Assembly: GCA_025354605.1 (NCBI GenBank)
Contig: JANXMN010000228.1
Location: 1-34,744, forward strand
Length of the DNA: 34,744 nt
Reading direction: 5' to 3'
Source of the DNA: Hymenobacter sp.
Lineage (GTDB): Bacteria; Bacteroidota; Bacteroidia; Cytophagales; Hymenobacteraceae
This document shows positions 7,142-14,338 of this stretch, piece by piece. Below the pieces are notes generated by a model that was not told the DNA's origin, made no database searches, and was given only the letters and a program-made list of their open reading frames with translations. The translations under genes and the position numbers were made by a program. How positions within the stretch are numbered: the first letter of the stretch is position 1; the number at the start of each line of letters is the position of its first letter.

Positions 7142-8286
7142 CAGGATACGGCAGGGGGGTGGAACAGCTCCAGCGTGATGTGGTCGGCCAGCAGTTTGCC
7201 AGCGTCGGTCAAGGTAAGAACTTCGTTTTGAATGGTGGCCCAGCCACTAGCCTGCAGCTCGGCCAAGTAGGCGGCGCGGGTAGCGGGCAGGTCGAAGCCG
7301 TGGTGGGTGCGCAGGTGGGCCAGGTCGCAGCCGCGCGCCGTGCGCAGGGTAGTGAGCAGGTACTCGTTGGCGCGGTCGGTAGCCGTGAGCTGGTCTACGG
7401 TCACGGGGACTTCGCCGTGTTCCAGCACGGCGGCTACGTACTGCGGGTTGTTGGCCAGGGTGAAAAGGCGGTTGGTGCCGTCGTAGCTGTGGGCGCTGGG
7501 GCCGAGGCCGAGGTAGGGCACCCCGCGCCAGTAGTTGCCGTTGTGGCGGCTCTCGCGGCCGGGCTGGCAGAAGTTGCTTATTTCGTACTGCTCGTAGCCG
7601 TGGGCGCGCATCTGGGCCAGCAGCATTTCGAACTGCGTGACCACGAACTCATCAGGAGCAGGCTTGAAGGTGCCCTTGCGCAGGCGGTGCCCGAAGGCGG
7701 TGCCCGGCTCGATGGTGAGGGCGTAGGCCGACACGTGGGGCACGCCCAGCGCGAAAGCATTGGCCAGGTCGGCTTCCCAGATGTGGTGGCTGGGGGCGGG
7801 CACCCCGTAAATCAAGTCGATGGAAATATTCTCGAAGCCCGCGTCCTGGGCGCGGCGCACGGCCGTGGTCGACTCGTTAGCAGTGTGGGCACGGTTCATC
7901 AGGCGCAGGTGCGGCTCATAAAAACTTTGCAGCCCGATGCTTAAGCGGTTGATGCCGGCAGCTTTCAGCTCCTGCAGCTTGGCGGTACTCAGGTCATCGG
8001 GGTTGGCTTCGAGGGTGATTTCAGCCTGGGGCGCAACGGCAAAATGGTGCTGGACGGCGTCGAAAAGGCGCGCCAGCTCGTCGGCCGTGAGCAGCGAGGG
8101 CGTGCCGCCGCCGAAGTAGATGGTTTCGAGCGTGGTGCCGGCCGGTAAGTACGCGCGGCGCAGCTCCAGCTCTCGCACCAGGGCCTCCACCAGCCGGCTT
8201 TTTAGTCCCAGCGAGGTGCTGAAGTGGAAGTCGCAGTAGTGGCAGGCCTGTTTGCAGAAGGGGATGTGGAGATAGAGGCCGGCCAT
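7141..8286 (-). CDS. hemW: Radical SAM heme chaperone HemW
   Basis: A 381-aa radical SAM protein of the HemW (formerly HemN-like) family, which binds heme and is proposed to deliver it to respiratory proteins. The cluster motif is C11-x3-C15-x2-C18 followed by DFHF; true HemN oxidases differ here. Also present: the SAM-binding YFGGGTPSLL, the EANPDDL segment, the GLQSF block, and the HemW C-terminal domain (SAHSYDG, NEYLLTTLRTARGCDL). The start MAGLYLHIPFC at 8286 is standard for the family. First gene of a three-gene coupled operon. Confidence 0.93.
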   Translation of the reverse strand: MAGLYLHIPFCKQACHYCDFHFSTSLGLKSRLVEALVRELELRRAYLPAGTTLETIYFGGGTPSLLTADELARLFDAVQHHFAVAPQAEITLEANPDDLSTAKLQELKAAGINRLSIGLQSFYEPHLRLMNRAHTANESTTAVRRAQDAGFENISIDLIYGVPAPSHHIWEADLANAFALGVPHVSAYALTIEPGTAFGHRLRKGTFKPAPDEFVVTQFEMLLAQMRAHGYEQYEISNFCQPGRESRHNGNYWRGVPYLGLGPSAHSYDGTNRLFTLANNPQYVAAVLEHGEVPVTVDQLTATDRANEYLLTTLRTARGCDLAHLRTHHGFDLPATRAAYLAELQASGWATIQNEVLTLTDAGKLLADHITLELFHPPAVS

Positions 8287-8361
8287 GAAAACGAGAGCAA
8301 TGCGAAGCACAAAGATACCGGCGGCCCTGCCCCGGCCCGACCGCTGCCACCCGCCGGCTTC

Positions 8362-8369
8362 TACCTTCG
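8362..8369 (+). promoter_or_regulatory. Putative -7 element for the BamA/TamA-like gene
   Basis: TACCTTCG, one mismatch from TAnnTTTG, 36 bp before the ATG at 8406. TTCG variants precede other genes in this window (26836, 29640). Confidence 0.5.
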
Positions 8370-8405
8370 GGAAATTAAACGCCGGCCCGCGCGTTGTGCT
8401 TTCGA

Positions 8406-10268
8406 ATGACTAGAATTCTGCCGCGCTTTTGGGAATTACCGCTGCTGGCGGTACTGCTACTGCTCGGAAGCCGGCCCGCCCGCGCCCAACTGCCCGGCCT
8501 CAACCCCACCGCGCCCAACCAGCCCGGGCTGGCGTCGCCGCCGCTGCCGCCGCGGGTTGGTCCGCCCGCTCAAACTTCCGCTCGTGCCCTGGCCCACCCG
8601 CGCACGCTGGTAATCGAGGCCGAGCCCGCCGACCAGGCGCGCCTGCGCCGCTACAAGCTGCGCCCCACCGTGCCCGACTCGCTGGGTGCGCTGCGGGCCG
8701 TGCGCGAGCTGGTGCTGGGCCTGCAGGGCGAGGCGTACCTCACGGCCTCGGCCGATGAGCTGCGCTGGACCCGCGACACCGTGCGGGTGCGCCTGTACGT
8801 GGGCGAGCAGTTTCGCTGGGCCTACCTGCGCAACGGCAACCTCGGCGACGGCCTGCTGACCCGCGCCGGCTACCGCGAAAAGTTTTTCCGGGGCACGCCC
8901 TTCGTGCCCGACGACTGGGTGCGGCTGCAGGAGCGGATACTGACCGAGGCGGAGAACCAGGGCTTCCCGTTTGCCAGCGTCGGGCTCGATTCGGTGCGGC
9001 TGCGCGGGCACGACATTGCCGGGCGCGTGGTGCTCAAGCGTGGCCGTGCCATCGTGTTCGACTCGCTGCAGATTGTAGGCAGCACCAAAACCAAGAAGCG
9101 CTTCCTCACCAAGTATTTGCAATTATTCCCCGGGCAGCCCTACAGCCAGCAGCGGGTGGCCGCCGCCGCCCAGCTGCTGCGCCAGCTGCCCTACGTGCAG
9201 CTGCGGGCCGAGCCCGAGGTGCGCTTCGCCCTGGGCCGGGCGCGGGTGTACCTGCTGCTCGACGAGCGGCCCAGCAACCAGTTCGATGCCATCGTGGGCA
9301 TTCTGCCGAACTCGAACGCCAGCCAGACCGGCGTGCAGTTCACCGGCGACGTTACCATCAACCTGCGCAACCTGAAGGGTGGGGGCAAGCAGGTGGGCCT
9401 GCAATGGCGTAAAACCGACGCCATCTCACAGCTACTCGATGCCCAGTACGTGCACCCCAACTTCTTCGGCACGCCCTTCGAGGTGGCGGGCAGCTTCAAC
9501 CTCTACAAGCAGACCGATGCCTTTCTCACCCTGCGCCCCCGGGTGCAGGTGAGCTACCCCACCGCCCGGGCCGGCCGCGTGAGCTTCTTTTTCGAGCAGC
9601 GCAACTCTTTTCTGCTCGATACGCTGCTGAAAACCCGCACCACCTTGCCCGATAACGTCGACTCGCAGTTCAATTCCTATGGCCTGGCCTACTCCTGGAA
9701 CAGCCTCGACGACCTGTACTTTCCGCACCGGGGCTACCTGCTCATGGGGCAGGGCGCGGTGGGCACCAAAACCATCACCCGCAATACCGAGCTCAAGCCC
9801 GAGCTCTACGCTGGCCTGGCCCTACGCTCCACCCAATATGCCTTCAGCCTGCGCGCCGAGCGCTACTTGCCGGTGCAGCGCGCCGGGGTGCTGCTGCTGC
9901 GCCTGCGCGGCGAAAGCCTGCAAAATCCACAGCTGTTCATCAACGACCTATACCGGCTGGGCGGGCTGAATTCGCTGCGGGGCTTCAACGAAAACCAGTT
10001 CTACACCAGCACCTATGCCGTGGCCACGGCCGAGTTCCGCCAGTTCCTCAGCGCCGATTCCTACGCCTTCGTGTTTGCCGACCAGGCCTACCTGCGACGC
10101 GACCTGGCCAATGCTACCGCCAATGAGCCCACCGGCCTCGGCGCGGGCCTCAGCTTTCGCACTCCAGCGGGGCTGTTCCAGTTCGTGTATTCGGTGGGCC
10201 GGGCCAATGGGCAGGGCTTCGACGTGAAGACGTCGAAAATCCATTTTGGCCTGACCAGCCGGTTCTAG
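8406..10268 (+). CDS. BamA/TamA-like outer-membrane protein (POTRA plus Omp85 barrel)
   Basis: A 620-aa outer-membrane protein. The signal peptide spans residues 1-28 (ending in RPARAQ). Next is a Pro-rich linker, POTRA-type repeats at about 60-290 (including GRAIVFDSLQIVGSTKTKKRF, a strand-turn typical of POTRA), and a 16-strand Omp85 barrel to the end. The L6 loop motif is LRGF (Arg525-Gly526-Phe527), which in Omp85 proteins folds into the barrel and is functionally essential. The last residue is Phe, as expected for BAM substrates. At 620 aa it is shorter than BamA (about 800 aa, five POTRAs) and closer to TamA. Its role is probably insertion of outer-membrane proteins or lipids. Confidence 0.85.
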   Translation: MTRILPRFWELPLLAVLLLLGSRPARAQLPGLNPTAPNQPGLASPPLPPRVGPPAQTSARALAHPRTLVIEAEPADQARLRRYKLRPTVPDSLGALRAVRELVLGLQGEAYLTASADELRWTRDTVRVRLYVGEQFRWAYLRNGNLGDGLLTRAGYREKFFRGTPFVPDDWVRLQERILTEAENQGFPFASVGLDSVRLRGHDIAGRVVLKRGRAIVFDSLQIVGSTKTKKRFLTKYLQLFPGQPYSQQRVAAAAQLLRQLPYVQLRAEPEVRFALGRARVYLLLDERPSNQFDAIVGILPNSNASQTGVQFTGDVTINLRNLKGGGKQVGLQWRKTDAISQLLDAQYVHPNFFGTPFEVAGSFNLYKQTDAFLTLRPRVQVSYPTARAGRVSFFFEQRNSFLLDTLLKTRTTLPDNVDSQFNSYGLAYSWNSLDDLYFPHRGYLLMGQGAVGTKTITRNTELKPELYAGLALRSTQYAFSLRAERYLPVQRAGVLLLRLRGESLQNPQLFINDLYRLGGLNSLRGFNENQFYTSTYAVATAEFRQFLSADSYAFVFADQAYLRRDLANATANEPTGLGAGLSFRTPAGLFQFVYSVGRANGQGFDVKTSKIHFGLTSRF

Positions 10269-10562
10269 CCGCGCGCCGCCTATGGCAACGTGGCGCGCCG
10301 CCTTTGCCGCGGGAGGAGAGGGAGGCCGAGCAGGCCTCTTATAACTGCGATTCCGCGCGCAACAATGGCGACGCCTCACGTCATCTCGTCCGCATTTCCG
10401 GGCCGAAAAGCTGCCGCTGCGTCACACTGACCGAAAACGGCCGGAGGCCGTGTAAAAACACCGTCAATCCGACTGATATTCAGGTGGGATAACCACTGAA
10501 TGAGATTGGTACACGATTTGACTTACCGGGTTCGAAGCCGCCCTTAAAACCGGCTCCGAATC
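10269..10562. other. Intergenic region upstream of the Hsp20 gene
   Basis: No gene seen. It holds a repeated gcgcgccgcc (10270-10305), a short hairpin acggccggaggccgt (about 10437-10451), and an imperfect inverted repeat attcaggtg/cactgaat at about 10478-10503 that could be an operator. No TAnnTTTG element was found. Confidence 0.4.
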
Positions 10563-10946
10563 ATGAAACTCATCAGCTCGAAATTCATCCACAGCATTGC
10601 CCCGCAGCTCGACCTGCTCAACACCATCGGCGGGGGCGTGGCCCAGCCGCAGTTGCGCGTCGACCAGCACCCCAACGGGGTTATCGTGCGCGTGGCCATG
10701 CCCACCGTATTGGCCGACAGCTTCCGCGTGGTGCTCAAGCAGAACCAGCTCACCGTATTCAGCGAGTACCGCCACCAGCCCGACGACCCGCTGGCGGCCC
10801 CGCTTTTCGTGCAGACCCTGGCGCTGCCGGCTAACCTCGATGCTACCCGCATCGACGCCATTCACGAAAACCAGGAGTTGCGGGTGCGCATTCCCTTTGC
10901 CAAACCGGGCCAGCAGCGCGAAATCGACATCAAGCATCACGACTAG
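10563..10946 (+). CDS. Hsp20/alpha-crystallin family small heat-shock protein
   Basis: A 127-aa small heat-shock protein, an ATP-independent holdase that keeps unfolding proteins soluble. The N-terminal arm is about 30 aa. The alpha-crystallin domain follows: RVAMPTVLADSFRVVLKQNQLTVFSEYR gives strands 3-6, and LPANLDATRIDAIHENQELRVRIPF gives the late strands. The usual NGVL turn is replaced by ENQEL. It ends in an I-x-I motif (IDI, 121-123), used for oligomer assembly. It is monocistronic and ends at a good terminator. Confidence 0.85.
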   Translation: MKLISSKFIHSIAPQLDLLNTIGGGVAQPQLRVDQHPNGVIVRVAMPTVLADSFRVVLKQNQLTVFSEYRHQPDDPLAAPLFVQTLALPANLDATRIDAIHENQELRVRIPFAKPGQQREIDIKHHD

Positions 10947-10991
10947 CCTCGCCACCGGCGCGCCTCCGCGCCCAACCTTCTTCCGCTAGTT

Positions 10992-11045
10992 ATAACGCCG
11001 GGACCGACCGGCACCGCAGTCCATCGATAACGTCGGGACCGACCG
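10992..11045 (+). repeat. Direct repeat of a 19-mer after Hsp20
   Basis: The unit ataacgccgggaccgaccg at 10992-11010 recurs at 11027-11045 with one mismatch, offset by 35 bp. A looser relative (gttataacggacc) is found near position 34-46 of the window. It may be a dispersed intergenic repeat. Confidence 0.5.
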
Positions 11046-11071
11046 ACCAGCTGTTCACCTCCACCTTTGAG

Positions 11072-11100
11072 CCACCGCCCGCCGCGGTGGTTTTCTTTTT
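11072..11100 (+). terminator. Intrinsic terminator of the Hsp20 gene
   Basis: Stem ccaccgc (11072-11078) with gcggtgg (11084-11090), loop ccgcc, then ttttcttttt. Confidence 0.85.
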
Positions 11101-11106
11101 CCGGCG

Positions 11107-11430
11107 CTACGAAAACAGCGGAACAAGCAGCACGAAAGTCATGACCAGAGCCAGGTAGAACCAGCCCATCAGCTGCCCCCGGTAGCGGCGCGGCAGCCGG
11201 TTGCTAAGCACCAGCATGGCCCCGAGCACCAGCAGCAGATGTACCACCACGAATACCATGGTCTTCACCCAGTTGCTCACAATGGTGTTTTCGGCTTGGT
11301 CCTGGCTGTGCTCCCCCAGCCCCGAGGTCAGGAACTGCAGCACGAAGAAGGCCGCAATCTCGAAGGCCACGAACCAGAGCAGGCCCAGCAGCCGCGATGA
11401 GCCAGAAGATTTTTCGGAAACGTCGGCCAT
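11107..11430 (-). CDS. Small inner-membrane protein, three predicted helices
   Basis: A 107-aa protein with a Ser/Lys-rich cytoplasmic start (MADVSEKSSGSSR) and three hydrophobic segments at about residues 14-36, 55-77 and 86-106. A basic loop, NRLPRRYRGQ, lies between helices 2 and 3 and would be cytoplasmic. Family not recognised. A perfect -7 box lies 108 bp upstream, so its transcript would begin with a long leader containing a heptad palindrome. Confidence 0.7.
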   Translation of the reverse strand: MADVSEKSSGSSRLLGLLWFVAFEIAAFFVLQFLTSGLGEHSQDQAENTIVSNWVKTMVFVVVHLLLVLGAMLVLSNRLPRRYRGQLMGWFYLALVMTFVLLVPLFS

Positions 11431-11441
11431 AAAACAGGAAA

Positions 11442-11535
11442 GTTGCTGGTTGTTGGTTTCTCGTTGCTGGTTGGGTTCAGCACCTGGAAGCCGCGAAAAC
11501 CGCCAACAAGTAACTAGAAACCAATAGCTAGCAAC
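11442..11535. repeat. Heptad-repeat palindrome, GTTGCTG type
   Basis: The left arm (11442-11475, 34 nt) is five 7-nt units: gttgctg gttgttg gtttctc gttgctg gttggg. The right arm (11503-11535) is its reverse complement with about 6-7 mismatches, and the loop is 27 nt. It fills the 5' leader of the small membrane-protein gene at 11107-11430. Confidence 0.8.
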
Positions 11536-11537
11536 GC

Positions 11538-11545
11538 CAAAGTTA
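11538..11545 (-). promoter_or_regulatory. Putative -7 element for the small membrane protein, overlapping a stop codon
   Basis: On the minus strand it reads TAACTTTG, a perfect TAnnTTTG. Its first three bases are the TAA stop codon of the VF530-type gene upstream. Confidence 0.5.
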
Positions 11546-11818
11546 CGGGCGGGGGCGGCCCTGCACTTCGGCGCTGCGGGCTTTGATGTAAAGCTCCTCG
11601 ACTTTGGTGCGGGCCCAGGGTGTGCGCCGCAAAAAAGTGAGGCTCGATTTAATGCTGGGGTTATCGGCGAAGCAATTCATGCGCAGGCGCGCATCGAGTT
11701 CGGGCCAGCCGTAGGCGGCCACCAGGTATTCGAGAATCTGGGCGAGCTTGATGCCGTGCAACTCGCTGATGAGGTGGCCGGATTCATCGCGGGCATCGGC
11801 AGCGCGGAGGAAAGACAT
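11543..11818 (-). CDS. VF530-type (DUF2132) small putative DNA-binding protein
   Basis: A 91-aa protein. The block RMNCFADNPSIKSSLTFLRRTPWARTKVEELY is the hallmark of the VF530/DUF2132 family, small helical proteins reported to bind DNA. The N-terminal HGIKLAQILEYLVAAYGWPEL is also standard. ATG at 11818 was chosen; upstream in-frame codons do not match the family. The stop codon overlaps a -7 promoter box for the next gene. Confidence 0.85.
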   Translation of the reverse strand: MSFLRAADARDESGHLISELHGIKLAQILEYLVAAYGWPELDARLRMNCFADNPSIKSSLTFLRRTPWARTKVEELYIKARSAEVQGRPRP

Positions 11819-11895
11819 GGGCGAAATGGTCGACTGAAAGCACAAAGTTGGCGAAAAGCCCGGGGCCGTGGGCACGATGGACGCGGGGCGGGCGT

Positions 11896-11903
11896 TATTT
11901 TTG
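11896..11903 (+). promoter_or_regulatory. Putative -7 element of the GH25 gene
   Basis: TATTTTTG, a perfect TAnnTTTG, 14 nt before the ATG at 11918, which implies a very short leader. Confidence 0.6.
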
Positions 11904-11917
11904 GCCACCGCCCGCCT

Positions 11918-12796
11918 ATGTCCTCCCTACCAACTGCTGCTTCTGCCTCCCGCGCCCCGCGCCGCGCCGCCCCCCGGCGGCGCTGGCGGCAGGGCCTGTT
12001 GGCTGGCCTGCTGCTGGCCCTGGGGCTGCTGGGCAGCTACTACCTGCGCCACCAAGTGCAGTTGAACCGCTACGCCCGCCGCGCTTGGGCCTCCTTCACC
12101 CGAAATGCCCTCACCGGCCGCGAAAAAACCCCGCTGCTAGCTGGCTACAGCGTGCACGGCATCGACGTGTCGGCTTACCAGGGCCGTATCGACTGGCCCG
12201 AAGTGGCCCGCAACCGGGTCCGTTTTGCCTTCATCAAGGCCAGCGAGGGCGGCACCCTGCGCGACCCGCGCTTCGCCCGCAACTGGAAAAGCGCCCGCGC
12301 CGCCGGGGTGCTCTGCGGGGCTTACCACTACTTCCAGCCCAGCCGCGCTGGCGAGCAGCAGGCCCGGCTGTTCATTGGCACCGTGCCGCTGGCCCCCGGC
12401 GACCTGCCCCCCGTGCTCGACGTAGAGGCGGCCAGCTTCCACGATGTGGCCGTGATGCGCCGCGAAGTAACCGTCTGGCTGAAGCTGGTGGAGGACCACT
12501 ATGGCGTGCGCCCCATTCTCTATTCCAACCACAGCTTTTACCAGCGCCACTTGGCCGGGCACTTCGACGACTACCCGCTCTGGCTGGCCCATTACGAAGT
12601 AGCTCGCCCCAAGCTGGCCCGCAACAAGTGGATAATTTGGCAGCACTCCGACGAAGCCTACGTGCCCGGTATTCGCGGCGTAGTCGATTTCAACGTGTTC
12701 CAGGGTACCCTCGACCAACTGGAAGCGCTGCGCGTACCCGCCCCGACCCGGGCTGCGGCCGCCAAAGCCCCCGCCGCCGGGCTCCGGGCCCGCTAG
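11918..12796 (+). CDS. GH25 family lysozyme, membrane-anchored
   Basis: A 292-aa glycoside hydrolase family 25 protein (N-acetylmuramidase type), expected to cleave peptidoglycan. A basic Arg/Pro-rich N-terminus leads into one membrane helix (about 27-43), so the enzyme is anchored with its catalytic domain in the periplasm. The domain starts HGIDVSAYQGRIDW (Asp83) and has the central acid pair PVLD168VE170, a KASEG motif at about 107-111, and GAYHYF. These match the GH25 Asp/Glu catalytic centre. The C-terminal tail is Ala/Pro-rich. It converges on the Met/Lys-repeat gene through a shared terminator. Confidence 0.9.
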   Translation: MSSLPTAASASRAPRRAAPRRRWRQGLLAGLLLALGLLGSYYLRHQVQLNRYARRAWASFTRNALTGREKTPLLAGYSVHGIDVSAYQGRIDWPEVARNRVRFAFIKASEGGTLRDPRFARNWKSARAAGVLCGAYHYFQPSRAGEQQARLFIGTVPLAPGDLPPVLDVEAASFHDVAVMRREVTVWLKLVEDHYGVRPILYSNHSFYQRHLAGHFDDYPLWLAHYEVARPKLARNKWIIWQHSDEAYVPGIRGVVDFNVFQGTLDQLEALRVPAPTRAAAAKAPAAGLRAR

Positions 12797-12833
12797 CCCG
12801 CCGCCCGGCCCCGACCAACCTGCGCAGCCACAA

Positions 12834-12890
12834 AAAAAGCCGCCCGGTACCGGTGCTTCCGCAGAAGCATCCGGGTCCGGGCGGCTTTTT
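12834..12890. terminator. Bidirectional terminator between GH25 and the Met/Lys-repeat gene
   Basis: A perfect 14-bp outer stem (aaaaagccgcccgg at 12834-12847 with 12877-12890) with a further imperfect inner stem around gcttccgcagaagc. It has an A-run on one side and a T-run on the other, between convergent genes. Confidence 0.85.
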
Positions 12891-12905
12891 CAGCAAAGTA
12901 GTAGC

Positions 12906-13139
12906 CTACATTTTGTCTTTCGACTCCATTTTGGCATCCATCTTGGCATCCTTCTTCATCATCTTGCCGGGCTTCTTGGCCATCTTGTCGTTCGACATCA
13001 TCTTGCCTTCTTTCTTCATCATCTTGCCGTCGGCCTTCTCGTCTTTTTTCATCATCTTGCCGTCGCCCTGCTGGGCATGAGCCGCGACAAAGGTGAGCGA
13101 AAGCGCGCAGGCCGCAGCCATTTTCAGGAGGTTTTTCAT
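12906..13139 (-). CDS. Secreted Met/Lys-rich repeat protein
   Basis: A 77-aa protein with a clear signal peptide (MKNLLKMAAACALSLTFVAA, cleavage near HAQ). The mature part is almost entirely Met, Lys, Asp and Gly, with GKMMKK recurring three times plus variants (GKMMSN, DKMAKK, AKMDAK). About a quarter of the mature residues are Met. It resembles Met-rich periplasmic metal-binding (copper or silver) tails and the short MxKDx-repeat proteins, but the function is inferred only from composition. It could also be a cationic disordered cell-wall protein. Confidence 0.75.
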   Translation of the reverse strand: MKNLLKMAAACALSLTFVAAHAQQGDGKMMKKDEKADGKMMKKEGKMMSNDKMAKKPGKMMKKDAKMDAKMESKDKM

Positions 13140-13209
13140 GGTTGAAAAGAGTAAAGGGGGGGTGAGTGAGAATTATGGCCGAAAGGTTGCCACCTTTTCT
13201 AAACTTTAG

Positions 13210-13668
13210 ATGAAGTTGATGCACAGTGCCAAAATAATGTACCGGCCCGGTAGTCGCTTCGCGCTGCTGCTGCTGGCGCTGTTGGGCACCGCCGGGTGCC
13301 GTAGCAGTCGCGAGGCCCGGCCGCCGGACCGCCACGCCACTTCGCGTTCCCCACGCGGTGCGGTGCAAACCGGGCTGGGCTCCTACTATGCCAGCAAATT
13401 TAATGGCCGGCCCACGGCCAGCGGCAGTATCTACCGCCCCGGCGATATGACGGCCGCCCACAACACCCTGCCTTTCGGCACGCTCATCCGCGTCACTAAT
13501 ACCCGCAACGGCCGCTCGGTCGAAGTTACCGTGACCGACCGGGGGCCGCATACCCGGGGCTACATCGTCGACGTATCGCACCGCGCTGCCGTGCAACTCG
13601 ACATCATAGAGGCCGGCGTGGTGCCCGTAGAAGTTGCGGTGCTACGCCCCGCGCCCGGCAGCCACTAA
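13210..13668 (+). CDS. RlpA-like lipoprotein (septal-ring lytic transglycosylase family)
   Basis: A 152-aa predicted lipoprotein with lipobox LGTAGC (Cys30) after a hydrophobic stretch. The double-psi beta-barrel of RlpA fills the rest: GLGSYYASKFNGRPTASG, then MTAAHNTLPFGTLIRVTN, then VTDRGPHTRGYIVDVSHRAA. The Asp of DRGP and the His of AAHNTLP correspond to the RlpA active-site residues. RlpA cleaves glycan strands lacking stem peptides. There is no C-terminal SPOR domain, unlike E. coli RlpA. Start ATG 13210; an internal ATG at 13237 (MYRPGSRF) would also give a good lipoprotein signal. Confidence 0.88.
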   Translation: MKLMHSAKIMYRPGSRFALLLLALLGTAGCRSSREARPPDRHATSRSPRGAVQTGLGSYYASKFNGRPTASGSIYRPGDMTAAHNTLPFGTLIRVTNTRNGRSVEVTVTDRGPHTRGYIVDVSHRAAVQLDIIEAGVVPVEVAVLRPAPGSH

Positions 13669-13702
13669 TTTCGCCGCTCGCTCAATCCCTTCACTTTCCG
13701 CC

Positions 13703-13897
13703 ATGAACATCCGCAAAAAAATTACCTGGACGCTGCCCACCGGCCTCAACCGCTACGCCGCTCTCGATAGCTGGGTGGCGGCGGCCGAAGACGAGGACTG
13801 GTCGGAAGCCGAGGTGCAATACGTCATCAACGAAGTAGTCGAAGCCGACGACGATGCCGCTGGCCTGGCCGTGCTGGCCTGGTACTCCCGCTTCTGA
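13703..13897 (+). CDS. Small acidic hypothetical protein
   Basis: A 64-aa protein, not recognised. It starts basic (MNIRKKITWTLP) and becomes strongly acidic (AAEDEDWSEAEVQYVINEVVEADDDAAG). No signal peptide. It begins 34 bp after the rlpA stop codon, so it is likely in the same transcript, and a GC-rich hairpin follows it. Confidence 0.55.
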   Translation: MNIRKKITWTLPTGLNRYAALDSWVAAAEDEDWSEAEVQYVINEVVEADDDAAGLAVLAWYSRF

Positions 13898-13930
13898 ACA
13901 GTAGCCTTTCTCGCATCGGGGGCATGTTCC

Positions 13931-13965
13931 GGCGGGCGCAGTTGCGCCCGCCGGGGCCTGCTTTT
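13931..13965 (+). terminator. Hairpin after the small acidic gene
   Basis: A perfect 10-bp stem ggcgggcgca (13931-13940) with tgcgcccgcc (13943-13952), a 2-nt loop, then GGGGCCTGC and TTTT. Probably the terminator of the rlpA unit, although the T-run is 9 nt from the stem. Confidence 0.5.
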
Positions 13966-14338
13966 GCAACGGGCCATAGCTCGTTGCGAAGTAAGGCTGA
14001 GGGCGAGCCCGGCCCATGCCATCCCGTGCCCTGCGGGGTGATGAATGCATAGCGAAGCCAAGCGGGGGAGCCGTCTGTAAAAGGGTAACCGTTTGCCATC
14101 CTTGCAGGGAATTAGTAGCGGTATATAGTTGTGTTTATCGGGCAATGAATAGCCTTCAATCAGGAGACTGGCGGAACTGTGCAACAGGCGCGCCGCTTGG
14201 CGAATAGAACTATTCACACAGTTATTTTATCCGTTCGCCGGTTATATGATGTTTAAATAATAGTGGTTTGTATTTTTATAAAGTACATGACGGGTTATTC
14301 CACCTATTTTATTATTTACGGCTTCAGTACCTTTTCTC
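13966..14338. other. Intergenic region with an AT-rich tract
   Basis: No gene or RNA is recognised. The first part is GC-rich. From about 14105 to 14338 the sequence becomes markedly AT-rich, with several ATG-like and TATA-like stretches. TACCTTTT at about 14329-14336 directly precedes the ATG at 14339 and is a weak -7 candidate. Confidence 0.5.

Noticed and set aside
11848..13080. 410-codon plus-strand open frame over GH25 and the Met/Lys gene
   Set aside because: It runs in another frame through GH25, through a terminator, then antisense to the Met/Lys repeat; the repeated Ile/Phe end mirrors that repeat.
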